A DNA stretch of 41,659 bases from Rhodobiaceae bacterium (lineage in GTDB: Bacteria; Pseudomonadota; Alphaproteobacteria; Rhizobiales; Tepidamorphaceae), in assembly GCA_020441995.1 (NCBI GenBank), contig JAGRLC010000050.1, positions 1 through 41,659 of the forward strand, read 5' to 3'. The notes under the pieces are model-generated. The model was not told the DNA's origin, ran no database searches, and saw only the letters and a list, made by a program, of their open reading frames with translations. Below, piece after piece: positions 26,205 to 35,153 of the stretch (within the stretch, counting starts at the first letter, position 1; each line of letters begins with the position of its first letter). The position numbers were made by a program, and so were the translations under genes.

Positions 26205-26708
26205 ATGTTTGGCCGGCCTTTGTCGGGGGTTCAGGTTGGCTGGCAGCTTAAAGATTCTTTAGCGCTTGTAAAAATCCACTTTTACGGCGTCAAAAACAGG
26301 CGTATATGCGTTTTTATCGGGCGCTGGTCCAAAAGAAACAGCTCGCTGCGTGTTGTCCCCCGCGAAATGGGGATTTGATCTCATTCAGGGTCAAGCGAGC
26401 GTGCCCCGTTCTTTCACAAGCTGTTCCGATAGCCGGCTCAAGCCGGTGCCGATGATGCTTGCCATGCGTGCCGCCGTGCTGTTCGCGCCGGTCGGCACTG
26501 CCGAAGACAAGCCTTCCCCATTCCCGTCCGCTAGCCAGGGTGCCGACACGGACCGAGAGACCCCGTCAATGCCTCCACAGAAGATGCATCGGGCGATCAC
26601 AAGAGCCTTGCCGCTTTTTTAAATTGGCCGGCTGGCGCGGCCGTGTTCGCGCTGCTTTTGCCTCCCCGGACAAAAGAGCCGGCGAGGCCTTTCAGGAAAC
26701 GCTTCAAT
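26205..26708. other. Gene-free region between the cyclodeaminase and OxlT genes
   Basis: About 500 bases hold no convincing gene. Two small open frames (26350-26622 plus, 26391-26600 minus) have no ribosome binding site and no recognisable family. The part at 26250-26330 is AT-rich and holds a 6-bp inverted repeat, GTAAAA (26268-26273) and TTTTAC (26280-26285), and an AAAAAC...GTTTTT pair; these may be operator or promoter elements of the cyclodeaminase gene. A CTTTTTTAAA stretch at 26613 follows without a strong stem. Confidence 0.5.
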
Positions 26709-28043
26709 ATGTCTGCCACTATTCAACCGTCGCCGGTTGCATGGCCAATTGCGCCTGCAAACCGCTGGCTTCAGCTTGCCCTCGGCGTCGTCTGCCTCGT
26801 CGCCGCCGCCAACGCCCAATACGCCTGGACGCTGTTCGTGCCCGAAATCCAGTCCACCTACGGCTGGAGCCGCGCGGCGATTCAGACCGCCTTCACGATC
26901 TTCGTCATCACCCAGACCTGGCTCGCCCCGGTCGAGGGATACTTCATCGACCGTTTCGGTCCTCGCGCCATGGTCTTTCTCGGCGGCGCGCTGACCGGTC
27001 TTGCCTGGGTTATCGATTCCTATGCGACGACGCTGTCGGGATTCTATCTCGGCGCCGTCATCAGCGGCGTCGGTGTCGGCTGCGTCTACTCGACCTGCAT
27101 CAACAACGCGCTGAAGTGGTTCCCGGACCGGCGCGGCCTTGCGGTGGGCCTCACCGCCGGCGGCTATGGCTCGGGCACGATCCTGACGATCATGCCGATC
27201 TCGCACATGATTTCGACAACCGGCTATCAGTCCGCCTTCTTCACCTTCGGCCTGATCCAGGGCGCGGTGATCGTTGCGGCATCGCTGTTCCTGCGCTCGC
27301 CTGCCAAGACGGCGCTGCCGGTGTTCTCGTCCAACCTGGCGCAGAGCCGGCGTGATTACACGCTGGCCGAAGCCCTGCGCACGCCGGTCTTCTGGCTGCT
27401 GATGCTCATGTTCACCATGACCGTCACCGGAGGCCTGATGGCAACCGCGCAGCTCTCCGTCATGGCGACCGATCTCGGCGTCAAGGAAGCCCCGGTAAAC
27501 TTCTACTTCTTCACCATGGCGGCGCTTCCCTTCGCGCTGATGCTCGACCGTCTGATGAACGGCTTCTCGCGTCCGTTCTTCGGATGGATTTCCGACCGGA
27601 TCGGCCGTGAGCGCACCATGACGCTGGCGTTCGGCATCGAAGGTCTCGGCATTCTGGCGCTGGCCCATTTCGGCGGCAATCCGATTGCATTCGTCCTGCT
27701 GAGCGGCGTCGTCTTCCTGGCCTGGGGCGAGGTCTACTCGCTGTTCTCGGCCACGGCGGGTGACACGTTCGGCACCAAGAACATCGGCAAGATCTACGGG
27801 CTTCTCTACTGCTCAAAGGGTATTGCCGCGCTGCTGGTACCCTTCGGCAACGTGCTGATGGAGGCCACCGGTACCTGGGCGACCGTGCTCTACGCCATGG
27901 CCGCGATGGACATTTCGGCAGCCATCCTTGCCATCCTCGTGCTGCGTCCGCTGATCAACCGCCATCACGCGCTCGACGCGGCGAATGCGAACCTTCCCGG
28001 CGCGGTTGCTCCGGTCGCGCATCCGCAGCGCAAGGCCGCATAA
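26709..28043 (+). CDS. oxlT: OxlT-type oxalate/formate MFS antiporter
   Basis: This 444-residue, 12-helix MFS transporter has the OxlT signature: NRWLQLALGVVCLVAAANAQ, YAWTLFVPEIQSTYGWSRAA and TWLAPVEGYFIDRFGPRAMV. A Lys lies in helix 11-like LLYCSKGIAALLVPFGNVL, as in the Lys355 region of OxlT that binds oxalate. OxlT exchanges oxalate for formate. No formyl-CoA transferase or oxalyl-CoA decarboxylase gene is in the window, so the actual substrate may be another dicarboxylate. The start is the ATG after CAGGAAAC; the upstream frame extension is not conserved. A strong terminator follows. Confidence 0.82.
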   Translation: MSATIQPSPVAWPIAPANRWLQLALGVVCLVAAANAQYAWTLFVPEIQSTYGWSRAAIQTAFTIFVITQTWLAPVEGYFIDRFGPRAMVFLGGALTGLAWVIDSYATTLSGFYLGAVISGVGVGCVYSTCINNALKWFPDRRGLAVGLTAGGYGSGTILTIMPISHMISTTGYQSAFFTFGLIQGAVIVAASLFLRSPAKTALPVFSSNLAQSRRDYTLAEALRTPVFWLLMLMFTMTVTGGLMATAQLSVMATDLGVKEAPVNFYFFTMAALPFALMLDRLMNGFSRPFFGWISDRIGRERTMTLAFGIEGLGILALAHFGGNPIAFVLLSGVVFLAWGEVYSLFSATAGDTFGTKNIGKIYGLLYCSKGIAALLVPFGNVLMEATGTWATVLYAMAAMDISAAILAILVLRPLINRHHALDAANANLPGAVAPVAHPQRKAA

Positions 28044-28070
28044 AGAAAAACAGGAAACGCCCAATAACGA

Positions 28071-28105
28071 GCCGGCCGCGGGAAACCGTGGCCGGCTTTG
28101 TTTTT
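28071..28105 (+). terminator. Rho-independent terminator of the OxlT gene
   Basis: AGCCGGCC (28071-28078) pairs perfectly with GGCCGGCT (28090-28097), followed by TTGTTTTT. It lies 27 bases after the stop codon. Confidence 0.82.
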
Positions 28106-28115
28106 CTTGGGTGGC

Positions 28116-28160
28116 GCATCATCGCGGGCGAAAAAGTCTGCAGCTTTTTCGCGATGATGC
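28116..28160. repeat. Long near-palindrome resembling a rhizobial interspersed repeat
   Basis: GCATCATCG and CGATGATGC flank CGAAAAAG and CTTTTTCG, with a 4-base bulge (CGGG) on one side, giving 17 paired bases around TCTGCAG. The CTTTTTCGCGATGATGC half resembles the end of an intergenic repeat I recall from many rhizobial genomes. It lies between convergent genes and could also act as a bidirectional terminator. Confidence 0.6.
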
Positions 28161-28186
28161 ACGGTTAAACCGTCGCCGGTTTTGCT

Positions 28187-29332
28187 TTATTCAGCCGGGC
28201 TTATTTTCAGGATCCGGCCATCGGGACTGTCGGTAAGCAGGTAGAGGTTGCCGTCCGGCCCCTGCTTCACGGCGCGGATGCGCTCGCCAAGCTCTTCGAG
28301 CATGCGTTCCTCGGCCATGATCCTGCCGCCATCTAGCGTCAGGCGTACCAGCAACTGATACTTGAGCGCGCCGAGGAAGACATCGCCCTTCCATCCGGCG
28401 AAGGCGTCGCCGGTATAGAATTCCATGCCCGAAGGCGCGATGGAGGGGTCCCAGTAATAGAGCGGCTGCTCCATGCCCGGTTTCTCGGTGCCTTCGCCGA
28501 TCTTGAAGCCGGAATAGTGGGTGCCGTAGGAAATCACCGGCCAGCCATAGTTCAGGCCCGCTTGCGGCATGTTGATCTCGTCGCCGCCGCGCGCGCCGTG
28601 CTCAACAGTCCAAAGCGCCTTCATCCAGGGATTGAAGGCGGCGCCTTGCGGGTTGCGGTGGCCGATCGACCAGATGAGGTCGTCGCCCTCCTTGCCGACG
28701 AAGGGATTGCCGGCTGGCGCGTTGCCGTCGCGGTCCATGCGCAGGACCGAGCCTGCGTGATCGGATGCGTCTTGCGCGCGTTCACCCTGACCGCGTTCGC
28801 CAACGGTAACCCACATTGTCTTGTCGGGGGCGAAGACGATGCGCGACCCGAAGTGCTGGCCCTTCGAGGTCAGCTTGTTCATGCGAAAGATCGTCTTGCC
28901 GTCTTCAAGACGCGGCGTGCCTTCGGTTATCAGCCTCGCGCGCCACACGGCTGTGCCGGCCTCGCCGCCTTCGACATGGGCGTAGGTGATGAAGACGCGG
29001 GAGGTTTCGGCGAAATCGGGGTCGAGGGCGATGTCGAGCATGCCGCCCTGACCGAAACTTCGGGTGGGCGGGGCGCCTTCCAACGGCGCGCTCAGGCTGC
29101 CGTCTGTTTCAACAAGCCGGATACGGCCGGGCCGCTCGCTGACCAGCACGCGGCCGTCGGACAAGAATGCGAGGCCCCAGGGATGTTCAAGGCCATCGGC
29201 AAATGTCTCGACATTGAGGGTGTGTTTTTCGGTTTCGAAGCGCTGCGCGGATGCCTGTCCGGCTGACATGGCCGCCACGGTTGTGAAAACAGCGGCCGCG
29301 AATGCGGCTGTCAGATGCCTTGAAGATGTCAC
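28187..29332 (-). CDS. PQQ-dependent sugar dehydrogenase-like periplasmic protein
   Basis: A 381-residue secreted six-bladed propeller of the soluble aldose sugar dehydrogenase (Asd/YliI) type. A signal peptide ends near residue 29 (GQASAQ). Motifs in order are GLEHPWGLAFLSDGRVLVSE, GRIRLVETDG, GQGGMLDIALDPDFA, SRIVFAPDKTMWVTVGERG, SIGHRNPQGAAFNP and EHGARGGDEIN, then PSGMEFYTGDAF. These hold the His and Arg residues that bind PQQ in the family. It oxidises sugars using PQQ, with electrons going to the respiratory chain. No PQQ synthesis genes are in the window. Confidence 0.9.
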   Translation of the reverse strand: MTSSRHLTAAFAAAVFTTVAAMSAGQASAQRFETEKHTLNVETFADGLEHPWGLAFLSDGRVLVSERPGRIRLVETDGSLSAPLEGAPPTRSFGQGGMLDIALDPDFAETSRVFITYAHVEGGEAGTAVWRARLITEGTPRLEDGKTIFRMNKLTSKGQHFGSRIVFAPDKTMWVTVGERGQGERAQDASDHAGSVLRMDRDGNAPAGNPFVGKEGDDLIWSIGHRNPQGAAFNPWMKALWTVEHGARGGDEINMPQAGLNYGWPVISYGTHYSGFKIGEGTEKPGMEQPLYYWDPSIAPSGMEFYTGDAFAGWKGDVFLGALKYQLLVRLTLDGGRIMAEERMLEELGERIRAVKQGPDGNLYLLTDSPDGRILKISPAE

Positions 29333-29404
29333 CGGCCCTGCCTTTCTGGATGTGTTTTCCAGACAGCTAGGGCCGGTGCGCGATTTGTACAGAAGGCCGG
29401 ACGC

Positions 29405-29710
29405 TCAGCGGTGCCCGTTCTGGCGCAGGGAACGGCTGGTCTGGCGGACGAAGTCGCGCCACATGATGAAGATGACGGCGAAGACCGCGACCGCAGCGAG
29501 CGTCAGCAGGAGGAATTCGGAGTCGCGGCTGACCGGGAGGTCCAGAGACATGCTGCCGAATGGAGCTGCCTGCGCCTCGAAGGAGATAAGCGCCGCAAAG
29601 GTCACTGCCAGCACGGCTGCCACAAGCCATGCGACGACCGCGCGTCCGATGTTCAATCCCTGTTCGGTTTCGTCGTTCTTGCGAAGTTCGTTGTTGTCTT
29701 GCGTCTGCAT
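29405..29710 (-). CDS. Small membrane protein of unknown function
   Basis: The 101-residue protein has an acidic, polar N-terminus (MQTQDNNELRKNDETEQG), then two hydrophobic segments at about 23-42 and 67-85 joined by a periplasmic or outside loop (APFGSMSLDLPVSRDSEFLL). It ends with a basic tail. No family is recognised. It lies upstream of the sugar dehydrogenase gene on the other side of a 72-base gap and in the same direction, so co-transcription is possible. Confidence 0.7.
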   Translation of the reverse strand: MQTQDNNELRKNDETEQGLNIGRAVVAWLVAAVLAVTFAALISFEAQAAPFGSMSLDLPVSRDSEFLLLTLAAVAVFAVIFIMWRDFVRQTSRSLRQNGHR

Positions 29711-29900
29711 TTTTTGGCCCCGTCCTATGCGTTACGCGTCACTATTTGCATGTGCCGATGTGAACCGGCGATGAACCGGAGATTGGATCGCGATTGAGGC
29801 TCGTGTTCGGGCGAATTGGGGCGCTTCCCTGAATCCTTTGTGATCTTTGTGTGGCGGTGTTTACACCTGTGACGGCGGGAACCCTTGCGTACAGCCATAA

Positions 29901-31160
<1,260 letters not shown>

Positions 31161-31183
31161 AACACGGGGTTAATTTCCAGCCG

Positions 31184-31205
31184 CCGGCAACCATTGCGTT
31201 GCCGG
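31184..31205 (+). terminator. Possible weak terminator after the aminotransferase gene
   Basis: CCGGCAAC (31184-31191) pairs perfectly with GTTGCCGG (31198-31205) around a 6-base loop. It lies 23 bases after the stop codon but has no T-tract, so efficiency is doubtful. Confidence 0.45.
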
Positions 31206-31351
31206 TGCGTTGAAATGGATGGATTTACCGGTCGTTGACCCAGCACAAGCGTAGATGCTTGAAAATCATTCGTGCTATCGCCACGTTTGCAAGCGAGTAT
31301 GGCGATGCTGGCAGAAGCGTTGGCCGGTACATATTAAACGGGAGCGAAATC

Positions 31352-31837
31352 ATGCGAGACACGATGCGCAAACTCATGCTGGCAGGATCGGTTGCGGCGG
31401 CAAGCCTTGCCGGGACCGCTGGTGTTCAGGCCGACGAACGCGTCGAAATTGGTACGCTGACGTGCGAAGTGGCCGGCGGAACCGGCTTTATTTTCGGTTC
31501 GAGCAAGTCGCTCGATTGCGTTTTCGAGCGCGCGGACGGACCTGACGAGCGCTATCGCGGTTCGATCAACAAGTTCGGTATCGATATCGGGACGACGACA
31601 CGCAGCGTGATGATCTGGGGCGTTCTGGCGCCCACCACTGATCTTCCCAACGGTGCGCTGAACGGCACCTATGGCGGCGTTTCCGGCGAAGCGACGGTTG
31701 GCGTCGGTGTCGGCGCGAATGCGCTGATTGGCGGATCGTCGCGCTCGATTGTGCTGCAGCCGATTTCGGTCAGCGGTCAGGAAGGACTGAATATCGCGGT
31801 CGGTGTCGCAGAACTGCGGCTTACTGACACGTACTGA
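31352..31837 (+). CDS. Secreted DUF992 protein
   Basis: A 161-residue secreted protein with signal peptide ending near VQADE (residue 28). The mature part has VEIGTLTCEVAGGTGFIFGS, SLDCVFERADG, YRGSINKFGIDIGTTTRSVM and GVGVGANALIGGSSRSIVLQ, matching the DUF992 family, which is largely confined to Hyphomicrobiales. The two cysteines in the first third are conserved in the family and probably form a disulphide. Function is unknown. GGGAG lies 7 bases before the ATG at 31352; the longer upstream frame has no signal at its start. Confidence 0.88.
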   Translation: MRDTMRKLMLAGSVAAASLAGTAGVQADERVEIGTLTCEVAGGTGFIFGSSKSLDCVFERADGPDERYRGSINKFGIDIGTTTRSVMIWGVLAPTTDLPNGALNGTYGGVSGEATVGVGVGANALIGGSSRSIVLQPISVSGQEGLNIAVGVAELRLTDTY

Positions 31838-31860
31838 TTGCCCGCATATCGCGGAACAAG

Positions 31861-31893
31861 AGGGCGGCAGCTTCAGGGTTGCCGCCCTTTTTT
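31861..31893 (+). terminator. Rho-independent terminator of the DUF992 gene
   Basis: AGGGCGGCA (31861-31869) pairs with TGCCGCCCT (31880-31888) and is followed by a run of T residues. It lies 23 bases after the stop codon. Confidence 0.85.
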
Positions 31894-31968
31894 CATGCCG
31901 ATTTCCGGTGATTTTCGGTTAGTCTTTTCCTGCGGCCATCCAGGCCGTTCAAGGGGAGGACTGAAAAC

Positions 31969-32253
31969 ATGGAATCGATGATCGTAAATATCGTGGTCCA
32001 GGCGATTTCCGGCATGGTCGGCGGCGGGATCGTTGGAACGCTGGTCAAACAGGCAGCGGTTGCGCTCGTGCCGCGCCTGATCGCCGGCGCACTCGGCGGC
32101 ATTGGCGGCGGCATGGCGCTCGGGCCGGTAATCGGGGGCCTGCTGGGCGGCGATGCCGGTGGCATGGCCTCGATATTGGGCGATATCGTTGGCGGCGCGG
32201 CTGGCGGCGGCGTGCTGACGGCAATCGCGGGTGCTGTGCTGGGCAAGAAGTAA
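31969..32253 (+). CDS. Small glycine-rich hydrophobic protein
   Basis: The 94-residue protein is almost entirely hydrophobic and glycine-rich, with spaced GGG and GG motifs (MVGGGIVGTLVKQ, AGALGGIGGGMALG, GLLGGDAGGM, GGGVLTAIAG), the pattern of glycine-zipper helices. There is no cleavable signal; the N-terminus is a membrane helix. AAGGGGAGGA precedes the ATG. I do not recognise a named family with certainty. Glycine zippers pack membrane helices or form oligomers, so an inner membrane oligomer is a reasonable guess. A strong terminator follows. Confidence 0.75.
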   Translation: MESMIVNIVVQAISGMVGGGIVGTLVKQAAVALVPRLIAGALGGIGGGMALGPVIGGLLGGDAGGMASILGDIVGGAAGGGVLTAIAGAVLGKK

Positions 32254-32288
32254 GCCGTATCCCGGCGCGGGATGTGTCCGGTATTTCA

Positions 32289-32326
32289 GGGCAGCGGTAG
32301 CCGTACCGCTGCCCTTTGCTTTTTCT
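32289..32326 (+). terminator. Rho-independent terminator of the glycine-rich protein gene
   Basis: GGGCAGCGGTA (32289-32299) pairs perfectly with TACCGCTGCCC (32304-32314), loop GCCG, followed by TTTGCTTTTT. It lies 36 bases after the stop codon and close to the end of the convergent gene. Confidence 0.88.
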
Positions 32327-32344
32327 GAAACCGCTGAACGCGCG

Positions 32345-32662
32345 TCAGTCGCCGCAAGCGCCCTTGACGCAATGGCCCTCGCAGCAGCTGTGGCCGGCGC
32401 CGCAGGCATTCGCGTCATTGGCGCAAGGATGCCAGGTGCCGTGGGCAAGCTCGATTTCGCGGGGAGGCTCCGCGGTGCGGTCGGCAAGCGGCTGGGTCAC
32501 CGCCGATAGCGATCTTTCCGCGCAGGGCGACAGCTTGGCTGCCGTATCCAGATCCGATGCCATGCTGATGCCGCCCGCGACAGCGGGCGCGGACAGGCTG
32601 ACAAAGCATATGGCAATGCCGGCAATCGCAGGAACGATGAATTTCAGGATGCTGGATTTCAT
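32345..32662 (-). CDS. Secreted cysteine-rich small protein
   Basis: The 105-residue protein starts at the ATG preceded by AAGGGAG; the longer upstream frame has no signal and was rejected. A signal peptide covers about residues 1-30 (ending APAVAGG). The mature part is mostly polar until the C-terminus, where HPCANDANACGAGHSCC and EGHCVKGACGD give six cysteines in about 30 residues, with one more upstream (SPCAERS). The closely spaced CC and C-X3-6-C pattern suggests a disulphide-stabilised knot or a metal site. No family is recognised. It is read convergently to the glycine-rich protein gene. Confidence 0.75.
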   Translation of the reverse strand: MKSSILKFIVPAIAGIAICFVSLSAPAVAGGISMASDLDTAAKLSPCAERSLSAVTQPLADRTAEPPREIELAHGTWHPCANDANACGAGHSCCEGHCVKGACGD

Positions 32663-32938
32663 CTCAAATCTCCCTTCTTTCGGCAAGCGTCCGAAAACGC
32701 TTCCGGCCAAGGCTCGGGGAGAGAGTGAAAATTCTACACCCGATTTTACCTGCTGAACAGCATATTGCGCGATGTCAAACCCGCCTCTTGCCAAGTGGTG
32801 AAATGCTTGGGACCATATTCGTCACATAACGCTCGCGCTTGAAGGCGGGACCGCACCCACTAAACCTGAGCGCGCGTGACAAGAAGGGACAAGCCGGTTC
32901 CGTCGAGGGTCCAAGGACCCCAAGGGGAGGAACTCGGC

Positions 32939-35011
32939 ATGGGATCAGCAAACACCGGCGCTCAAAGCAATGGCGCTCAAGCGGGCCCGCTCGGCGGGCG
33001 GGCCATTGCGATTGTCGGGCCGTATCTCAGCGGCAAGACCACACTTCTTGAAGCGCTTCTGGCGCGCAACGGAACGATTCCGCGCCAAGGCAAGATCAGC
33101 GACAAGAACACCATTGGCGATGCGTCCCCGCAGGCGCGGGCGCATGGCATGAGTGTCGAGGTCAATATCGCCTCAAGCGAGTTTCTTGGCGACACATATA
33201 CATTTTTCGATTGTCCGGGTTCGGTGGAGTACCTGCAGGAAATGCGCGGTGTGCTGCCGGGCGTCGATGCGGCGATTGTCGTTTGCGAACCCGACGAGAA
33301 GAAAATTCCGGCGCTGCAGGCGATCCTCAAGGAGGTTGAGGATGCCGGCGTGCCGCACATGCTTTTCGTGAACAAGATCGACAAGTCGGAAGGCACGCTG
33401 CAGGGCACGCTGGAGCTTATCCAGACGGCCAGCGGCCGGCCGGTCGTCATGCGGCAATTGCCGATCTATGAGAACGATGTTGCGACAGGTTTCATCGACC
33501 TGGCGCTGGAGCGCGCTTTCGTTTACCGCGAGCACGCGCCCAGCGAAGTGGTCAAAATGGGCAAGGACCAGCAGGAGGAGGAGAGCGAGGCGCGCTTTTC
33601 CATGCTGGAGAAGCTCGCCGATTATGACGACAAGCTGATGGAGCAGCTTCTCGAGGACATCGAGCCGCCGCGCGATCTTGTTTTCGACGATCTCGCGCGG
33701 GAACTGCGCGAAGGGCTGATCGTTCCGCTGTTCCTTGGTTCAGCGGAAAACGGCAACGGCATGCTGCGGCTGATGAAGGCGCTGCGGCATGAGGTGCCGG
33801 GCGTTACGGAAACCGCCGCGAGGCTTGGTGCCGCCGATGACGGGAGCACGCGGGCCCAGGTGATGAAGACCATCCATACAAGCCATGGCGGCAAGCTCTC
33901 CGTGGTGCGGTTGCTGTCCGGGAGTATCCATGACGGCGCGATGCTGAAGGATGCGGAGGGCAACGATATAAAGATTTCCGGCCTTCAGAGCGTCTTCGGA
34001 CAGGACACCCATCGCGCGGATGGCGCTCAGGCGGGAGACACGGTCGGGTTCGCCAAGCTCGACAGCGTGAAGACCGGCGATACGCTGAGCGCCGACAGCA
34101 GCGGCAGTCTGGCGCGTATCGAAACACCTTCGCCTGTGCTGAGCCTTTCGGTGGCGGCCAGGGAGCGCAAGGACGAGGTGAAGCTGGCCGCATCTCTCGC
34201 CAAGTTGATCGACGAGGATGCCTCGCTGTCGCTCGATCACAATCAGACCACGGGCGAGATGGTGCTGAGCGGGCAGGGCGACATGCACCTGCGCGTGGCT
34301 CTGGAAAAGCTGATGACCAAATACGGGGTCTCGGCTGACGCGAAGCGTCCGCGTGTCGGTTACTGCGAGACCATCCGCAAGGGAACGACCGTGCGCGGGC
34401 GGCACAAGAAGCAATCCGGCGGACACGGCCAGTTCGGCGATGTGGTGCTCGATATCAAGGCGCTGCCGCGCGGCACGGGCTTTGTGTTCGACAGCACGAT
34501 TACCGGCGGTGTTGTGCCCAAGCAGTACATTCCGTCCGTGGAAGCCGGTATCCGCGAATACCTGAACAAGGGGCCGCTCGGCTTTCCGGTGATCGATGTC
34601 GGCGTGACGCTGACGGATGGCTCGTACCACAGCGTCGATTCCTCCGACATGGCGTTCCGTACAGCCGCCCAGATCGGCATGCGCGAGGGCATGCCGCAAT
34701 GTTCGCCGGTATTGCTGGAACCGATCATGGCGGTGGAGATCCATGTGCCGAGCGAGGCGACGGCGCGTTTGAACCAGATCGTCTCGCAAAGGCGTGGACA
34801 GATCCTCGGCTTCGATGCGCGCCCCGGTTGGGATGGCTGGGACACGGTGAACGTGCATCTGCCGGAAGCCGAGATCGGCGATCTGATTGTCGAATTGCGT
34901 TCGGCCACATCCGGCGTTGGCGGATTCTCGACCCGGTTCGATCACTGGCAGGAACTGACCGGAAAACTGGCGGAGCAAGTGGTCGAGCAGCACGCCGCGG
35001 AAGCTGCCTGA
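32939..35011 (+). CDS. EF-G-like translational GTPase, divergent paralogue
   Basis: The 690-residue protein has the whole EF-G layout: G domain (about 20-280), domain II (SGSIHDGAMLKDAEGN), domains III-V with KQSGGHGQFGDVVLDI and YHSVDSSDMAFRTAAQ. The G1 loop is GPYLSGKT (27-34) instead of the canonical AHIDAGKT, the switch I GIT stretch is replaced by HGMSVEVNIASSEF, and G3 is DCPGSVEY rather than DTPGHVDF. NKID (145-148) is intact. This is a known EF-G-like subfamily in alphaproteobacteria rather than the main FusA. GGGGAGGA precedes the ATG at 32939. Its role may be in ribosome rescue or stress. Confidence 0.88.
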   Translation: MGSANTGAQSNGAQAGPLGGRAIAIVGPYLSGKTTLLEALLARNGTIPRQGKISDKNTIGDASPQARAHGMSVEVNIASSEFLGDTYTFFDCPGSVEYLQEMRGVLPGVDAAIVVCEPDEKKIPALQAILKEVEDAGVPHMLFVNKIDKSEGTLQGTLELIQTASGRPVVMRQLPIYENDVATGFIDLALERAFVYREHAPSEVVKMGKDQQEEESEARFSMLEKLADYDDKLMEQLLEDIEPPRDLVFDDLARELREGLIVPLFLGSAENGNGMLRLMKALRHEVPGVTETAARLGAADDGSTRAQVMKTIHTSHGGKLSVVRLLSGSIHDGAMLKDAEGNDIKISGLQSVFGQDTHRADGAQAGDTVGFAKLDSVKTGDTLSADSSGSLARIETPSPVLSLSVAARERKDEVKLAASLAKLIDEDASLSLDHNQTTGEMVLSGQGDMHLRVALEKLMTKYGVSADAKRPRVGYCETIRKGTTVRGRHKKQSGGHGQFGDVVLDIKALPRGTGFVFDSTITGGVVPKQYIPSVEAGIREYLNKGPLGFPVIDVGVTLTDGSYHSVDSSDMAFRTAAQIGMREGMPQCSPVLLEPIMAVEIHVPSEATARLNQIVSQRRGQILGFDARPGWDGWDTVNVHLPEAEIGDLIVELRSATSGVGGFSTRFDHWQELTGKLAEQVVEQHAAEAA

Positions 35012-35044
35012 GCGGGTAAGCTGACTTGGCTATCAACTCCGGCT

Positions 35045-35069
35045 CGCGGGGCTGTGATTTGGCCCCGCG
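35045..35069 (+). terminator. GC hairpin after the EF-G-like gene
   Basis: CGCGGGGC (35045-35052) pairs perfectly with GCCCCGCG (35062-35069) around a 9-base loop, 34 bases after the stop codon. No T-tract follows, so it is a weak terminator candidate. Confidence 0.45.
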
Positions 35070-35153
35070 GCCCCGGCCCTCTACTTATTGTCTTGAGAAC
35101 ACAAGCCGTGCGGGTTTTCCGCGCGGTTCCTTGATGATTTAGCGGAGGCCGAC

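Noticed and set aside
26391-26600. Possible remnant gene on the minus strand in the cyclodeaminase-oxlT interval (ending TGLSRLSEQLVKERGTLA)
   Set aside because: The tail looks protein-like, but there is no ribosome binding site, no family match and no longer frame, so a pseudogene call is not supported.
26205-26708. Sigma-54 promoter upstream of the OxlT gene
   Set aside because: GG and GC elements are present but never with the required 10-base spacing.
33740-34993. Long antisense frame opposite the EF-G-like gene
   Set aside because: Low-complexity His/Arg/Gln-rich translation, no ribosome binding site, and the sense strand is clearly coding.
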